This document shows positions 1-14,600 of a stretch of 64,000 nt of DNA, in pieces. Made by a program: the position numbers and the translations under genes. The stretch comes from Myoxocephalus aenaeus. Taxonomy: Eukaryota > Chordata > Actinopteri > Perciformes > Cottidae. The stretch is taken from positions 186,001-250,000 of the forward strand of contig JBAMJR010000262.1 of NCBI GenBank assembly GCA_038501785.1, read 5' to 3'. Every line of letters begins with the position of its first letter. Within the stretch, counting starts at the first letter, position 1. The notes under the pieces are model-generated. The model saw only the letters and a program-made list of their open reading frames with translations, had not been told where the DNA came from and ran no database searches.

Positions 1-1903
1 CAAACAAAGTAGTAAAAAAAAGAAAACACCTAAATGTGTATTGTTGATGTTTTCTCCACTAGTCTGGAAGCCAAAATTGCCCAAAATTGCCCAGTGCAGG
101 AAAAGCAATGCCTTTGCCTGTGGTGTCTCTCCTTAAGGTCCATAAAGGCAGCTGAGTACATACAAGTGTTTAATCTAGATTTAAAGCCTAAATCAGGCCC
201 TTCCTCCCGCTCTTCACGATGTTTGTTCCAGCTCCTTGGTTCATGGTAACTAAATGCTGAATCTCCATGTTTAGTTTGGACTCTGGGTAATGGTTAGCAG
301 ACCGCTACCAGATGACCTGGGAGAGTAGCCCCAGCCTTTGTACGCCATCCGTGTTCTGGTGAGAAAAGTGCAACATCTGGTACTTTTGAGTTTGCTGCTA
401 AAACAGCGTTCACATGCTGTTGTTGGGTACAACGAATCCGTCCCAGTCTGCTTTATATCTGTTCCAGATCGCCACAGTGAATTCTCACCCTTTTGCTGCA
501 GCTCCCCTCGGCTCGACAGAGCTTCTTTTAGCGCATTGTTTTGGTTTTCCAGCCTGCAAACTCAACTCTCATTAACCTCATTTCCAGCAGCAGCTGTGTT
601 GAGTAAAAGAAGAAGAAAAAACTCAGATAAGCCCAGACAGATCAAGTGAATGACTGGCTGGAGAAGAAATTAAACACATGCACGTAGCAGCTTTTCAGCC
701 TGTTTCGTGCATCAAAGTGGCCAAGAGAAAACATAATTATTGAGACTTTAACTATTTAGTGTTCAATTGGTTCCTAGAAAAAGGCTGTAAAAAAGCTGTA
801 AACTTTCTAAAGTCTGCAGTTTGTCCGGCATCTGTTTAGGTTTGCTCTCCGCTGAGTGACTTCTGGTTGCTGTTACGTTTCTGTCTCGCAGCTCAGATGC
901 TGATTTGGTTTGACTGCAGGTTACACAAAGGAGCTCTGTCTATATTAAACACTGCACTCTGTGTATACTGTATATATACATGTAGGTATAAATGTCTGTT
1001 TGTGTGTGTGCTGGGGTTGCCTCTTTCTGAGATCCACCGAGAGATAACACAGAACGTGTTTTAGTGGTCGAACTCTGGCAGGGGTTTTGTTGTTTTTCTA
1101 CTCGCCCAACTGCAGAAACCGAATCATCGCGGCCCCACACAGAAGGCATTCAGCGTATGAACGCTCCGGCCTCGACTTTAAATCAGCAAACATTTCATGA
1201 AGTTACACCTGGGTAAAATGAGTCAATATTTAGTTCCATTAGGAATCTCGTCCGTGGGTAAATATTTGGAGAATTAGTGGGTGTTGTTTTAGTTTGAATG
1301 GGAATGTTTGTGTAAGTGTTCGGGGCTTGAGCGTCAGCTCCAGACTGTAACTGCTGCTAACGGTCAGCCTCCGACTCCAACTGCCAATAAATCAAGCCCA
1401 TTCAAAAGTTATTTTCCGTTATGAGATGACGTGAATGCCCTACTTAGCCTGCCCTTACATATACAGTGTATTTTTAGCTTCTTTTAATGTTCAGCCACGA
1501 AGTCAATCATAATTTCCCGGCCTGGAGTTGATGATAGACTCTGAAGGTGATGAAGGCAATATCCTTCTTGTAGGAATAAAGAGCGGACTCATCCGCTGCC
1601 CACGGAGCTGCCACTTCGCTTACAGACCGCTGTTGTTTTGCCGCTGGCCACATGAGAGAATTGTGTCTGTTTGCCAACCGGGATTGATGGGAGCTTTGCC
1701 TCGGCCCGGAAATCTATATAGATGTGGGCTCCTCCCGATCTGTACACGACAAAGGCAGCTCTGAGAAGAAATAAAAGAAGAGTTTGTCTTCACCCTCGCC
1801 AAAGTCTGCACGACTTGAATTCATCCAATCTGAGCCCTTTAATTGTGTCCCTGAGAACCTCTTCACGGTGACAATGTCTGACGTGCTTTGTTGTGTTTTG
1901 CAG
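1..1903 (+). other. nav2: nav2 intron (upstream, partial)
   Basis: No coding match. The end before 1904 is a normal pyrimidine tract. ORFs here are short and random-looking. Confidence 0.7.
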
Positions 1904-2026
1904 CTACATGACTGACGGAGGTTTGGGTCTGTACACGCGGCGCCTGAACCGCCTGCCCGACAGCATGGCCGCCGTACGAGAGACACTCCATCGCAACACG
2001 TCGGCCGGACAGGGAGATGCTGACAG
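1904..2026 (+). CDS. nav2: nav2 exon 1 of window
   Basis: Acceptor ttttgcag before 1904 and donor gtaagc at 2027. It encodes YMTDGGLGLYTRRLNRLPDS and the following 21 residues, a highly conserved navigator segment. The first base completes a Ser codon from an upstream exon; it ends two bases into a codon (AG) that exon 2 completes as Ser. Confidence 0.94.
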
Positions 2027-4586
2027 GTAAGCCAATGCAAACGAGGGTGACCGTGGAGATCTTTCAATGTATTCAACCGCTTCTACTTACTGCCTACATT
2101 TCCATGAATGCTCCCATTGAAACAAATGCTGAACTTGATGTACATGCTGCAGCTAATGGGTTTGTAGACTGTAACGCTGGCCTGTTTCCTGCTTCTGTCA
2201 GTGCAGAAAATAGAAAATATTCTTGTTTTTCTGTGTAGAGAATAGTGACATTTATTGTCTGGGACAATTTTACAGTATTTCTACTGCATCAAAAGAATAC
2301 ATGTGATCAAAAGCATACAGTACTTTGCTGTAATAATACAAAAATAACAGTATTTTGCTGTCGGTCCACCACACTGCTGAAGCACCAACTGATTCCAAAT
2401 GCTGGAGAATCGCAGTGAGACACATGTTTTCAGGTGTTAACAGCATGCAGCGTGCAGTAAGTGAAAAAGATTGAGTGTTCGAGTGTCTGTGGGACTTTCC
2501 AGCGCGTCCCCGTGTCAGCGTGAGGGATTGGAGGCGATGCTGCAGTCTTTGTCTTGTCACAGAGATGGAGAGAGATTTGGTTCCTGGCTAATTGACAGAC
2601 GGAAATGGATGAAGGCCAAGCAGAGCCCCACCATGGTGCATGAGAGTAGGGGGAGGGAAAGAGCTTGATATGAAGCTGGACTGGTTAAAACAAAGGAATG
2701 TCTGGTCTCTTCAATTGGTATCCAGCTATTATTAAATTAACATGTGATCTTTTATTTAACAGAAATATACCAGTTCTTTGGGCTTTTTGGCTGGCTATAT
2801 TTGACATTTAAAAACAAAAGCTTTGTAATCTTACATCAGTCTTGAACTGGCTACACATCCTTGTGTGTCTTGTAGTCGTCTTAAGTGCTTCAAGCAGCCT
2901 TTTCTGTTAATCCTCAGGTGTGGCTAATTTCCTGTCCTCTAGACTTTTGACCTTTGTCCTCTTGGTCCCTTTTACCCTGTGCACGAACACACTCTCATTA
3001 AACTCCCCCAGCCCTTCGATGGGGTTTACACAAACTGCCCCCCTTTTCTCTCTTACCATGGCTGCTCGATAAGAGCTGGTTGAATTCTCTAAATGTGAAG
3101 GAAAGGTGCTTCAATGCTTCCTTCTTTATCTCCTTTAGCATAGGGTGCACAGGACAATCCTTTACGGAAAGAATATAGAAAATGCCGTCCCACATTTTCT
3201 TGCAGCAATAGTCTACGCGTCATTCGGACCTATGGACAGATTGAAAACATCTTAGGAAGTGTGATTCTGTTTTGGGTAGGAGTCCTCGCTGTCACTGAAT
3301 GTCCTTCTCCCTTCCTTAACCTAATGACGATTTCCATCAAGGTCAAGGAAAAGCTATTAGCAAAATACATAGAACGTAATTTGTGTCCCTCTTCAACGGC
3401 CTCTGTCGACCCTCTCACCTTTCATTTCCCTCTTGCTTGTTTTGATTAGAGACTGTAGCGAGTTGAAGAAACTGGAAAGCGATTAAAAGATAAAAGTTGG
3501 GGGATTCCTTTTTTGTTTGTTTGATTTTGAGCTTTCAAGTTTCTCTGTGAAGTTTAATGGACCAAGGAGGCAGATTCTATGCTTCTCCAGAAACTTCACT
3601 TTTCAGCTTTTCATGATCTTCAGTCAGCTTCATTATTTCCTTCATAAGATTAGAGAGAAGAGAAATGAAAGAGAAGGATGAGGTGATGCCCCCCGGCCAC
3701 ACCTCCTCCCCCCTGAAGGAATGTCTGACAAATGTGCTTACTGCTTTTAGTTTGGGATTAATTAGGAGAGGTGGAAGCAGCAGATACAACTCATTAGCAT
3801 TACAAGCGGAAGGCAGTGCAGCTGGAGGGTAAAGAAAGGTGACGGTTGAAAAAGATGAGACTAATTTAATACATGAGATGGGGGAGGTGGGGTTATAGGT
3901 GCAGTTTGTGCAGGTGGAGGAGGGTGAGCAGCTTTCTCTACACGTGTTGTCAACATTGTGTGCTTTGAGTGTCACGGTGGAAGTTCTCCACAGTGCGTGC
4001 GGTCTGTATTTGCTCGCTGGGCGTGTGCGACCCATCTGTAAACCTGCTAAAGTTTAAATGCCTTTTTTTTATGTCCTTTGGTCCGGGATGCAGCCGAGCC
4101 TCTTGGTGGGGAGGTGTGGGTGGGGGGAAAGGTGTTGGATGTCACCGTGGCATTGGGGCATAAACCTCGCCACCCCCTGGACCAGGAGGTCGCGAGCTTC
4201 AAAGGGTCGAGGTTCACCGTCGGGAGCTTTCCTAAAACTGTTGGAGCCTTCACGCTAACACCCTCCAGATCAGACCAAACCTGCTCTAAAGAGGAGCAAG
4301 AAGGATGTCAATTAAAAAAATAACACAGCGTTGAGAGGCTTATTCAGATAACAAGAAAAAAAACACTTAGTGTGCTTATCATCTTCATCAGCTGAGTTGG
4401 TGACAGCTGAATCTGATTAGCGCGTCAGTTGGAAGTGCAAGAACTGGTTTTACCAACTGTCAAATGTATGTAAAGCAGTGGGAGGAAGCCAGCGGAGGGA
4501 CAACAGGACCTGCGAGGCTGAGTAAATAGGCAGCGGCTCGAGAGACGAGGAACTCTGTTTGTGTGCGTGCGTGTGTGTGTGCGCGC

Positions 4587-4618
<32 letters not shown>

Positions 4619-7343
4619 GCGTGTGCGAGCATGCTTATCCCATCCTCATTTATCTCTCTGGGGCAAGAGAAGGAGGAAGTAATCTATAACCGTCTGTCTT
4701 CTGATTTGAATTCTCTTTGTTGCAGCAGACAAAGGAGATGCCTCTGTGTTGTGAAACCGCTGTAGCGGTGAGTTTATTGCTGAGGCGTTAAAGATATCAT
4801 TTCTCTTTTCCAAATAAGAACATGACACAAAGAAGAGTAGAGAGCATTTCGCAAGGAGCCGACTCATATTTTGCACATTTGCGCCAATGTTTTTCCCGAC
4901 GCTCTACATTCTTCTTGCCGGTACAGTCAGTACTGGCGGGACCGGGACTCTTTGAGAAGAAGTTGGAAGAGTGACTGCTGTTCATGTGCGCGGCATGAAA
5001 AAGACAAGTAAGATAATCAAGTACAGAAAACAGTCTTTATTTGGTTTGGTCAACATGCAACATTGACAAAATTGAAAAATTAACCAACTCAAGGTGATAG
5101 AACTACGACAGCATATTAGTGCCATTGTAGGTATACATTGTAAAATAAATACATGCAGAATTATGGAGCCGGGGTAAGGGGGGTAATATTCCATGAAGAT
5201 TAAAGTGGTATATTTAAAAACTGACACTCTCTGAGCTAAAACAGTCAAATATACGAGAAAACAACTTGAATATTCGCCTCTCTGAGTCCATCCTGACCAT
5301 AAATACACTACTTTAGGTGCAACAGAATTTGGAGGAGCTACCAAGGTTTTTTGCAAAATGTTTGTGATTGTGTTTTTTGTTGTACATTCGTGAGTTTTTT
5401 CTAATACATTAACCTCTCAAAGCTCAGAGAATATCAGAGAGTAAATGTACCACTTTAATCGCCGATATTCCGAGTTTGTCCGGGGAATATCCCTTCCCCC
5501 GGCTCCGTTATTTATTTTCTTTGAACCTACAATGGCCTTAATACACTTTCGCATAGACCAAATCATATGACGGCCTGATGAAATGTACAAGCGCTCTAAC
5601 AATAGCGGGTCATGTCAGGTGACGATAGATTGGCATCATTATCAAGACGTTTGACAATAAGTGCCCTTGAAACCCTCAAGCTTTTTAAAATCAACATGAG
5701 GCAACTAATGGAGCTCCAACGAATCCAAATCATCTGTAACCGCGTGACACTTGTGTTCAACACATACACCTTCCATCAGCAGGTGCCCTTTTAAAGTAGT
5801 TAGACAGCTGTAACACACTCTGTAAGCCTTTAATTCTCATTCTCATTATCTTTTAATTGAAGATTGAATGCCTGTTATAAAGTTCTTTGAGTTGCCGCTG
5901 TGTTTCAACGGTACTGTACAGACAAACTTGAGTAAACTTGCCATGCCTTCCTTGCCTTTGTGGTACAAAGCATTTAAACGCCAGTCTTTTGAATCCATTA
6001 GCACTGCATATAAATACCCATCCGCCTCATTTATTTCAATGATCCTCCGGCAAAAATAATTAAAAAGTAATCTGGTTGAGCTTTTACCGCAATGTGATGT
6101 CATTCGGCAGCCTCCTACATTGGCCAATCAAATACAAGTGAACACGCATTCCTGGAAGATGACTTTGTAAAGTGAATTGTGTAATTCCACTGTAAAAACT
6201 TCCCAGAATTGTACAATCCCTTCAATAAACCATTATTTTGGCATCTAAAACTCAAACTCTTTCTTCTTTTACTCCTCGGCCTTTCCTTCCTATTTCCTTA
6301 CAAAGCAAAGTCTCGAGGCAGATCATTTGAATCAAACATTTCTTTTGGGTCGAGCTGCAGAGCTGCAAACCTGAGCCCACCTCCTCCTCCGTCGGACCCT
6401 TTCCGGACCCGAGCTTGGAGGAGGACGTGGCATTTGAAATTGTGTCCGATAGAGACGATCATCTGGATATCCGAGCATACGGTCATTATTTTGAGCCACA
6501 CAACTGCTTAACGTTATGCAACTTAATTTTATAAGTTACAGTTTTATCAAAATATTAAGGTTGTATTGTTTACCTTGGTTTAATTAGTGGAGGAACTTGA
6601 CACAATGGTTGTGTTACAATGTCTTAAACATCGGCTCAGTAGGCTACTTCATTCTGTAATATATCCACCGTGGGTACTTTGATAGAAATATCTTTGTTGA
6701 TTTCCAGTTTCTCTCAGGTGGGTTTTAATCGCACCTGCAACAGAGCTTGCAGTTGTTTACAACATGTCGTACTTTTCATACACACACACATTAGAAGCCC
6801 ACCTGCTGTTGACACACACACATACATGCGCCGGGCCCCAAGACGTTCCCTCTCCTGTCTGGACTTGAGCAGGTTCCCTGTTGGCCTCAGGTAGAGTGAG
6901 AGAGAGGTTCTTCTCTGCAGCTACCAACGACACCTGGCACTCCACCTGTCTCACCCCTCCACCTGTCTGTCTCTCCTAACCCCCAGCTCTACCTGCTCCC
7001 CTGCTTTTAAGCAGAGTTGAATGTTGTGGTTTGCCTCCGGTGTGCCTCTCGCTGTAATAATAATCACTCCCCTCCCTCTGTTCCTGTCGTTTCACGAGCC
7101 AGCGATCACGTTCCCCAAAGAGCAAGGAGTCTATTTGTATGATAATCGCAGACACGCAGGGAACATGGCTTCATTTGCACTTTTACCCCTCCAAACTTCC
7201 CTGCAGTTGTTGTACCCAGCCCTGCCCTGCTTGGAGACAACATCAACCTGTCAGTGCTGGTCACAGCTGCTGTTTCAGGACTCCTGTCCAACACTGACCT
7301 CGCAGTGTGTGGGTCCCAGACTGGTCACTGGTCACTGGTCACT

Positions 7344-7416
<73 letters not shown>

Positions 7417-8533
7417 TTAATGACGGCAGAGGGCAGCAGGGTGAGTTGGGGTTGGGTTACCAAGACGAGTGGCACCAGGGAAAATGATGATCACACCTAA
7501 ACCATCTGCGGTTGTCAGATAGTGCAGTTTGCATTATTTTTCCCCATCATGATTGCAGCAAATAAGAAATTGAAAAACAAAAATATGCCATTCTGGAGTA
7601 GTTTTAGTTTTAGTAGTGTATTTTCTCAGACCTTCAAAAGCTAAAATTCAACATTCAACATACATAATTCAACATTCAACATACATAAAATAAGAACTTT
7701 CTGGTTTTTGTAAACTACATAATCTGAAACCTTGGATTCATTGTCTTCTTTAATAAGAAAATGGAGTCATTTGTCCTAAAGTAGGACGGCTTGATGGCTT
7801 TGTGGTAATGGCTCAGTCACACCAGGACTTAAATTGACATAAGGATTTGTGACGTCCATTTATTTTGCTCACTAGCTATGTTGAACTTGTGTTACAGCCA
7901 GAAACGTGGCTACCGTTGCAGACCATGATAGCACCAGTAAACTGAGAGCATGCTACGAAATGGGATCAGTCCCATTCCTTTTTTTTATTAGATGAGCATC
8001 AGAAAGCCATGTTCACAGGGCGAAGAGGAAAGTAAGAAGCTCCTCAAACTTAAATTGAACTCCAGTCTTACTGGGGCTAAACATTCTGTGATTTAATGTT
8101 GACACAAACTGACGCAATCTACCACCAACAAAAACAATCTTATATATATATACTGTATACCGTACTTTTCGGGTTACAAGCCGCTCCTACGGCTGATCAG
8201 TGTCCCCGCTGTAGCAAGCTAGTAGCGTTGCTAGCTAGCGCTGCGTCTTGTAACCCGAAAAGTACGTATATATATCAACCTCACATTTACTGAGAGGAGA
8301 ACATTTGGTCTAAGATACCAACAACAGCCACACCTATCCTTTGTGTGCTCTCCGCTTATCTTCTGCACCTACACACACACACACACATACTCACAACACA
8401 CTTCACGCAACCAAATATTATTCCTCAGATATCCAGACTCTCACACAGCCTCTGACTCTCCTAGAATACTAAATACTGTAAATGCCTCCCAGACATGTTC
8501 ATACTGAAAGCAGAGTTCTGCTGCGTCCCAAAG

Positions 8534-8620
<87 letters not shown>

Positions 8621-11600
8621 TAATGAAGCCAGACCAGCGAGGCGTTCAGGGGTGCGCTGGGGCAGTCTGACCCGCAATCTGTAGCGGTTTGATTCAAGAT
8701 ATGAGGTCAAATATGTTCCCAGGTTAATGTGATGCTCCCACACATGCTCACATACCCCAGCTGCTGCAGAACGCTCTTCCACCTATACAGGAAAAAAACC
8801 TCCATCTTAGTCATCTTGCTCTTGATCGAAGAAGCTACTGTAACTTAGTTATGAGACAGGAGTCCATCTGTATTTTGAGTTAATTGTCCACTTATTAGTC
8901 CATTAGAAACTGAGAAAACAAGCTTGCTATAACTGAAAATAATTAACAGTCAAGCTACTTAAGTAACTATCAGATGAAATGGTAATACAATGCCTGGTGG
9001 AGTCTTGTTTTAAAGTACAGACAATCTTTTGAAACAGGTAGATTTGTAGTGGAACACATTTTGATTGAAATTATATTTTTGTTTATAGTGTTACCACATA
9101 TAGAAGAAATCAGCTTCCCTCATCCTTGTGAGGAGGAGGAGGCAATGATCGGGTTTGAGCATCTTTATTTACGCGGAGAGAACAATAGGAGAAGGAATCG
9201 ATGAAAACTAAAACTAGGGGTTGTTATGAGGAGAGAGAAAATGAGAAGCACTCCTTAGAGAAATTATGTTTCGGTTGCCATGGATACTGTATCAGCAAAC
9301 CAGCATGTCCTCCTCTGGGCTTTTAACAAACACACCTGCCTCGCCCCAGGATACACACACACACACACACTGAAGAGGGTGGGGTAAATAAGGGTTTTAT
9401 TCCGATACAAGAGCATAAACATCGCAGCAAACAACTACTGTTCGAATAAAAATGTTTGTGGAGTTACGTCTACCTTAGCTGACTTTTCCTGTGTCAAGTT
9501 CAGCTTATCAACATCGTCTTCAACATCGTCTTCCTCGTAGCTCTAATTCAAGAGGCTTCTCAGACGTGTATTGGTCATGATTGGGAAAACCGGAGTACCC
9601 GGAGTAAACCACGTGGACACAGGTAGAAACCATGAGGCCTCGGCGTTAACCACTGGGCCTCTGTGTCGCTTTGCTAGACGCCTCCTCCACCTGCAGCTGC
9701 TGTAGTGCTGCTTTACAGGAGGAGTGTGAATGGAACCCCCACAGCAATTAAACCGGCTTAAAGCTGGGACCGGGAGCAGAAGTTCACTCCAGCCCAGGGA
9801 ATCCTTCTTCTTTGCAAGCTGAGCCAACATCTTGGTGATGTGGGCCTGCAAAAGACCGGACCACGGCCGCGCCAATATGTTTGTCCTGTAATTGTGACGA
9901 AGAATGCAGCGGATTCTTGCCGTTCAACTTCTGCAGGTCTTTCGCAACAGCCCTGCAGACTCGCTTGGTGCCGTCGGAGTCCGGCCAGAAGCTTTTTTGG
10001 TGACGCCGAGTCCCTCCAGCGTCTGGCTCACCAGTCTCTTGATGTGGGAGACCCACTCTCCCTGGCTGCGGTTCTGGAGAGCGTTGCACTCGGTCATCAC
10101 TCTCGTCGTGAGCACGGTGACAAACAACCGCAGCCGGTTCGTTGTAGACTCGGGGATTCAAGGATCAATACAATCTCTTTTAGAAAACAACAGCAGCAAA
10201 CATTAAAAATGAGAAATAATGAATAGACACATCCCCACTTATAACCACTGATGTAAGAAGTTCTCAGATCAAATACTTATGTAGAAGTACTAGTACAACA
10301 GTGTACAAATAGTGTCGACATTGAAAATCACACTAAAGTAAAAGTACATACATATTATCAGTACTATGTATTATTAGTAATATAATATGTGTTATTATCA
10401 CACTGGAAATGTTTCTAAAACCCTTTCATATTCTTCAACCGTAGTTTTTTTTCAAGTCAAACGTTGCGCCTCTGACATCCACAGCTCTCTCTTGAGCTTT
10501 GCACTCTTTCTATTCTCTCATTGTTTGTTTAAGCTTGTTTGTGTTGAGCCTGTTTTTGTCCAGTTTATTTGCCGCATTACTTAGTTCGATGTAGCAATGA
10601 GAAACAAAGCTTGATACGCGATAACGTTTTCGGGGCGGGAACGTCTCGATCGCAAAGTGCATGAGCCTCAGCCAGCTGAAGAGGTTTTCTCGAAGGGAAA
10701 CGCAGCGGTTGGGTCCCGGATCTCCGGTCCGGTCTGGAATCTGATCCAGACCTCCAGGAGGAAACGGTAGACGGAGGGAGGAGAGCAAAGGAGCAGGGCA
10801 TGTTGGACTTTAACTCGTCTGCAGTGAGTGGGTTGTGGAGCACTCAGCATAGGGTAAATTTGAATCCTCCGTTTCTCCTCTCACTGATATTTTTCCGTGC
10901 GGGTGGTTCGTGCAGGTTGCAGCCTTAAAGTCACCGGATGAAGTTGATTATCCCCGTTTCAGCTGCAGGAAATGCTCGAGGACAAAAGTCTGCATGCGAG
11001 AGAGGGAGAGAGGTTTTAATGTCACGGACCCTTGATAGTGTATCTGCAGGCCAACATGTTGGTTAGATTTTTGTTCTGTGAGCCCAAATCATTCACATGG
11101 ACAGGACATTCAGTTTCATTTGGAATTTTAACCCTTTAACACAGTTTTCCCCATTTTTCCCCATTTTAATTTCACCTTCAGTAGCTCTAAGGTTGGACAA
11201 ATCCTAGAAATAATTATATCTGACATTATAATTTAAATATTCATTGAAGCGAAGTGAAGTCTACACAGAATGCAATATTTTAAAACACATTTCCCATAAT
11301 TCAACCTGGTATCTTTGAAAACTTTGGGTTCTCTCCAAAAGTTTATTTTTGGGTTTGGGGAAGAAACGATTATTATTAAGCTTAACAACTGTCCACGCGG
11401 TCAGTAACTATTCCACAGTTTTTTTGTTTACATATTTAAAGTTATGCAGTTTCATGATTTTGAAGTTTCCTATATTTTTTTAATACTTTTTGTTCTAAAA
11501 CAAATAAACATCATTTTAATCCATGCATAGTTTTGCGCTTTTTTTTTTGGGATGGAGAATGAGAGCATTTCTGTGAGAGCAGCAGAAGGGCGACGAGGGG

Positions 11601-14600
11601 AAAACAAAACAAGTAGCTCGACATTCACTCCAGAAAATGTTTTCTTTCCTCAAAAATGGAACACCATCTGTTATCTGGAGACGCTTAAAAAGAAGGTTTA
11701 TGAGCATTAACAAAAAAAACACAGATTTCGGGCAAAGTTTGCTTTTATATTGTAAATGCACCTCAACGTAACTCGTAAAATGTTATTATTTCCCCCCCCC
11801 GAGGGATCCCGTGAACCCGTTTGTCAGTCAGACCACAGGTGTAGAGGTAGAAGTTACAGCCTTGTGTTTCATTCTAGCGCTGAGGCGACAGTACGCTGGT
11901 TTATGTGCGCTGTGTGTTTAAGTGGGTCCGCACACACACGTGAGGCATTTCACACGCTGGTCCCAGTAGCCTTTTACATTTTTGCTACACGGTGCGGCCT
12001 GGCGGAGTCGTGTGCCCGCGTCCACTGATGCGTGCTGTAAATGCAAAGAGTTTTGACTGTGGATCCGGGTCAGTCGCTTTAATCGGAGGGAGTGTGTGTT
12101 TACACGTCAGAGAGGGAGGGCGAGAGAGAGATGAGTCAGGGGTAAAGAGATGCAGCCAGAGGGATCGAAGTGCTTTGGCGAATTCTCTTTGAGCGCAGAT
12201 AGCAAATGTTTCCCCAAAGACAGGAGCCAATGGGACCAGACACGGGAGAGAGAAAGAGAGAGAGAGATAGAGACACATTCCTGAGTGTGATGTCCAGTCC
12301 AGTCCTGTCATTTCTCGTCAGTACAGGGACAGCTGTGTCATTTTCGTACCACGCGGCCCTGGGCTCCGGCCTGGAATGTGCCGCGTCCCCGTCCCAGCGG
12401 CCTCTTCACGGCCTCCTTCACCATCACGCTGAGGCCATTTCGTCCCGACTCTTGTCTTTTAATACAAAGATGAATTTGAGCTGAACCTCAAACCCTAAAT
12501 GTTGTCAGTTTTAGTGATTTTTGTGTTTATTTTCCCCATTTTGCTATTGATATTGAAAATAAAACGTTGCAATAAATCAATCCAGTACAGGTAATTAAGT
12601 CACCTGTGATCATATCATACTTCAGATTTTAATATTTAAGAGCTTGCATGTATTAATACACCTTCAAACACTGAAATACATTCATCTGAACCCGAAGGCA
12701 AAGAGCAGCTGCGAGAGCAGATGCTGATGTGAGAAATCTCAGCATTTATCTGTGAAAGAGTTAAACAGCATTCCAGTACCTGCATGGGGAAACATCTGCT
12801 GCCGTAATTTTATCCCGCGTGACATTTTGTTGCTATATGTTCCCGCCTAATGAATTTGTATGCCAGTCCTGATCACATCGCATTCTATTGTTATCACTAG
12901 GCATCACTTCTCGAATGAATGTTTGAATTGTTGCATTTCCTTGCTGGAAGTCGGCGCCAAACACAGGACGCACTGTGTTCGTATTCGGAGCGCGTGCCCG
13001 CTCAGAGTGGCACGATTGTACAGAATGTAATCCACAAGTTGCAGAACTTTTGAGAGATGGTTAAGTTTAGGCGTTTACCACGTATGGTTATGATGGATTC
13101 CCTGCTTTATGGTTAGATGAATAACAGGGTTTTGCAGAGAGACATATTCATATCCCTCAAAGTAAAGCATCAAAGAGGTATCATGTAATATTGGTACCAA
13201 ATGTCAGGTATTGTAGGCGCTTGTATCGAAAACATTTCAAACTATGTCGATCTCATTTCATAAAGATATGATTCCACTGAAAACTGACAACGTGCACGGG
13301 CCTTTACCTGTCATCTGTGTCGCCCCCCTCAACCCCGAGGGCTTTAAGTCAGAGAGACAGTCAAAATCCTCCCCTCTTCCTCCCCGTCTGTCTGTGTGGA
13401 CAGAGACAAGAGACTTTGGGGTTATATGATCCAGCTGCAGTGCGCGGACCAGGAGTCGCCCCTCAAACACAGGAAATCCCCTTACTTCTGCTTCACAGCT
13501 CTGTTGTGGCCGCATGTCTGTGTGTACATTTCTGCGGCACAGATCCTGTGTGCATGTGCCAGCGTTGGACGGCTTTTTTTTTCGGGGGGGGGTTACAGTA
13601 CCGCAGGGCCGACCGACCGCTGCCCCAAGGGACGCACACAAGAAAAGTTAAATACAACCACAAGCTTTTTCTCAGGACACTTCCAGACACTCCTATTGGC
13701 TGACCCACATGGCAGCCCTTTTTTTTTCTTTTTTTTTCATTGGTCCCCATGCCTCCCCCACTCTGCTCCTCTTTGGAGGTTCGGCCTCTGAACTCTGACC
13801 CCTTTGGGTAAGCAGAAAGCTCGCTAAAGGGACCCGGCGAGTGGCGAGGTTCCTCTCTGGAATGTCTTGATTTGGGTCACTTTTCCTTCTCCGCTCGTGT
13901 CCTCGCTGACCGGTTTACAGAGTGAGGGAGAGAATAAAGTCTTCACTTGCTCACAAAGTTTTAACTGCTCACTCCAGCTGATTTAAAGGGGCAGTTCACA
14001 CAAAATCCTATCAGAGCACCAGAACTCAAATCCCTTTGACGATTTAAAGGGCTCAATACTGTAAGTGAGAAAAGAACTGACCCTTTTAAGAGGAAGAGTA
14101 AGAAGCGCCTCACCTCCTCCCTTCAGTGAGATGATCTATTAGTCGCCGGCCTTGTCGGCCTGCGTTTGGCACCACTTCCTCACAGGGGCGGCCTGCAGTT
14201 GACGTCTCTGTCTCCTGTGATTGGCCCGTAAAGGGCTCCGTGGTGGTTAACTGGCGGGTTGCTTTGCCAGCGGGAGGCTGCGGGCTGGGCCGCGCCGCTT
14301 GGCCTGATCTCTAATTAGCACTGGCTTGTCAGATAGTCAGGGTGGATCTGTCTGGGAAATTGCAGTCTTGCACACACACACACACACGCACACAAACCAT
14401 AGCTGGGAAACACACAGGAAAGCAACAGGGACAAGGATTGTCCCGCAGTTTCGGGGAGTTTGTCTGTGATCATGTGGCTTTGACTTTGTGTTGCCCGCTC
14501 GAATCCTGTTGGGCTGAAGTGGCTTATTTAGGGCTCGGGGTGTGTTTGTGTGTGTCTCGTGCTCTATTAGTGGCACGGCTGCAGCAGTGAAGTGGTTAAC

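Noticed and set aside
3577..4035. 152-codon minus-strand ORF
   Set aside because: Low-information composition and no recognisable domain or splice context; likely chance in the nav2 intron.
13317..13791. 128- and 131-codon ORFs in the 15-kb intron
   Set aside because: Overlapping frames on both strands, no motif, interrupted by homopolymers; chance.
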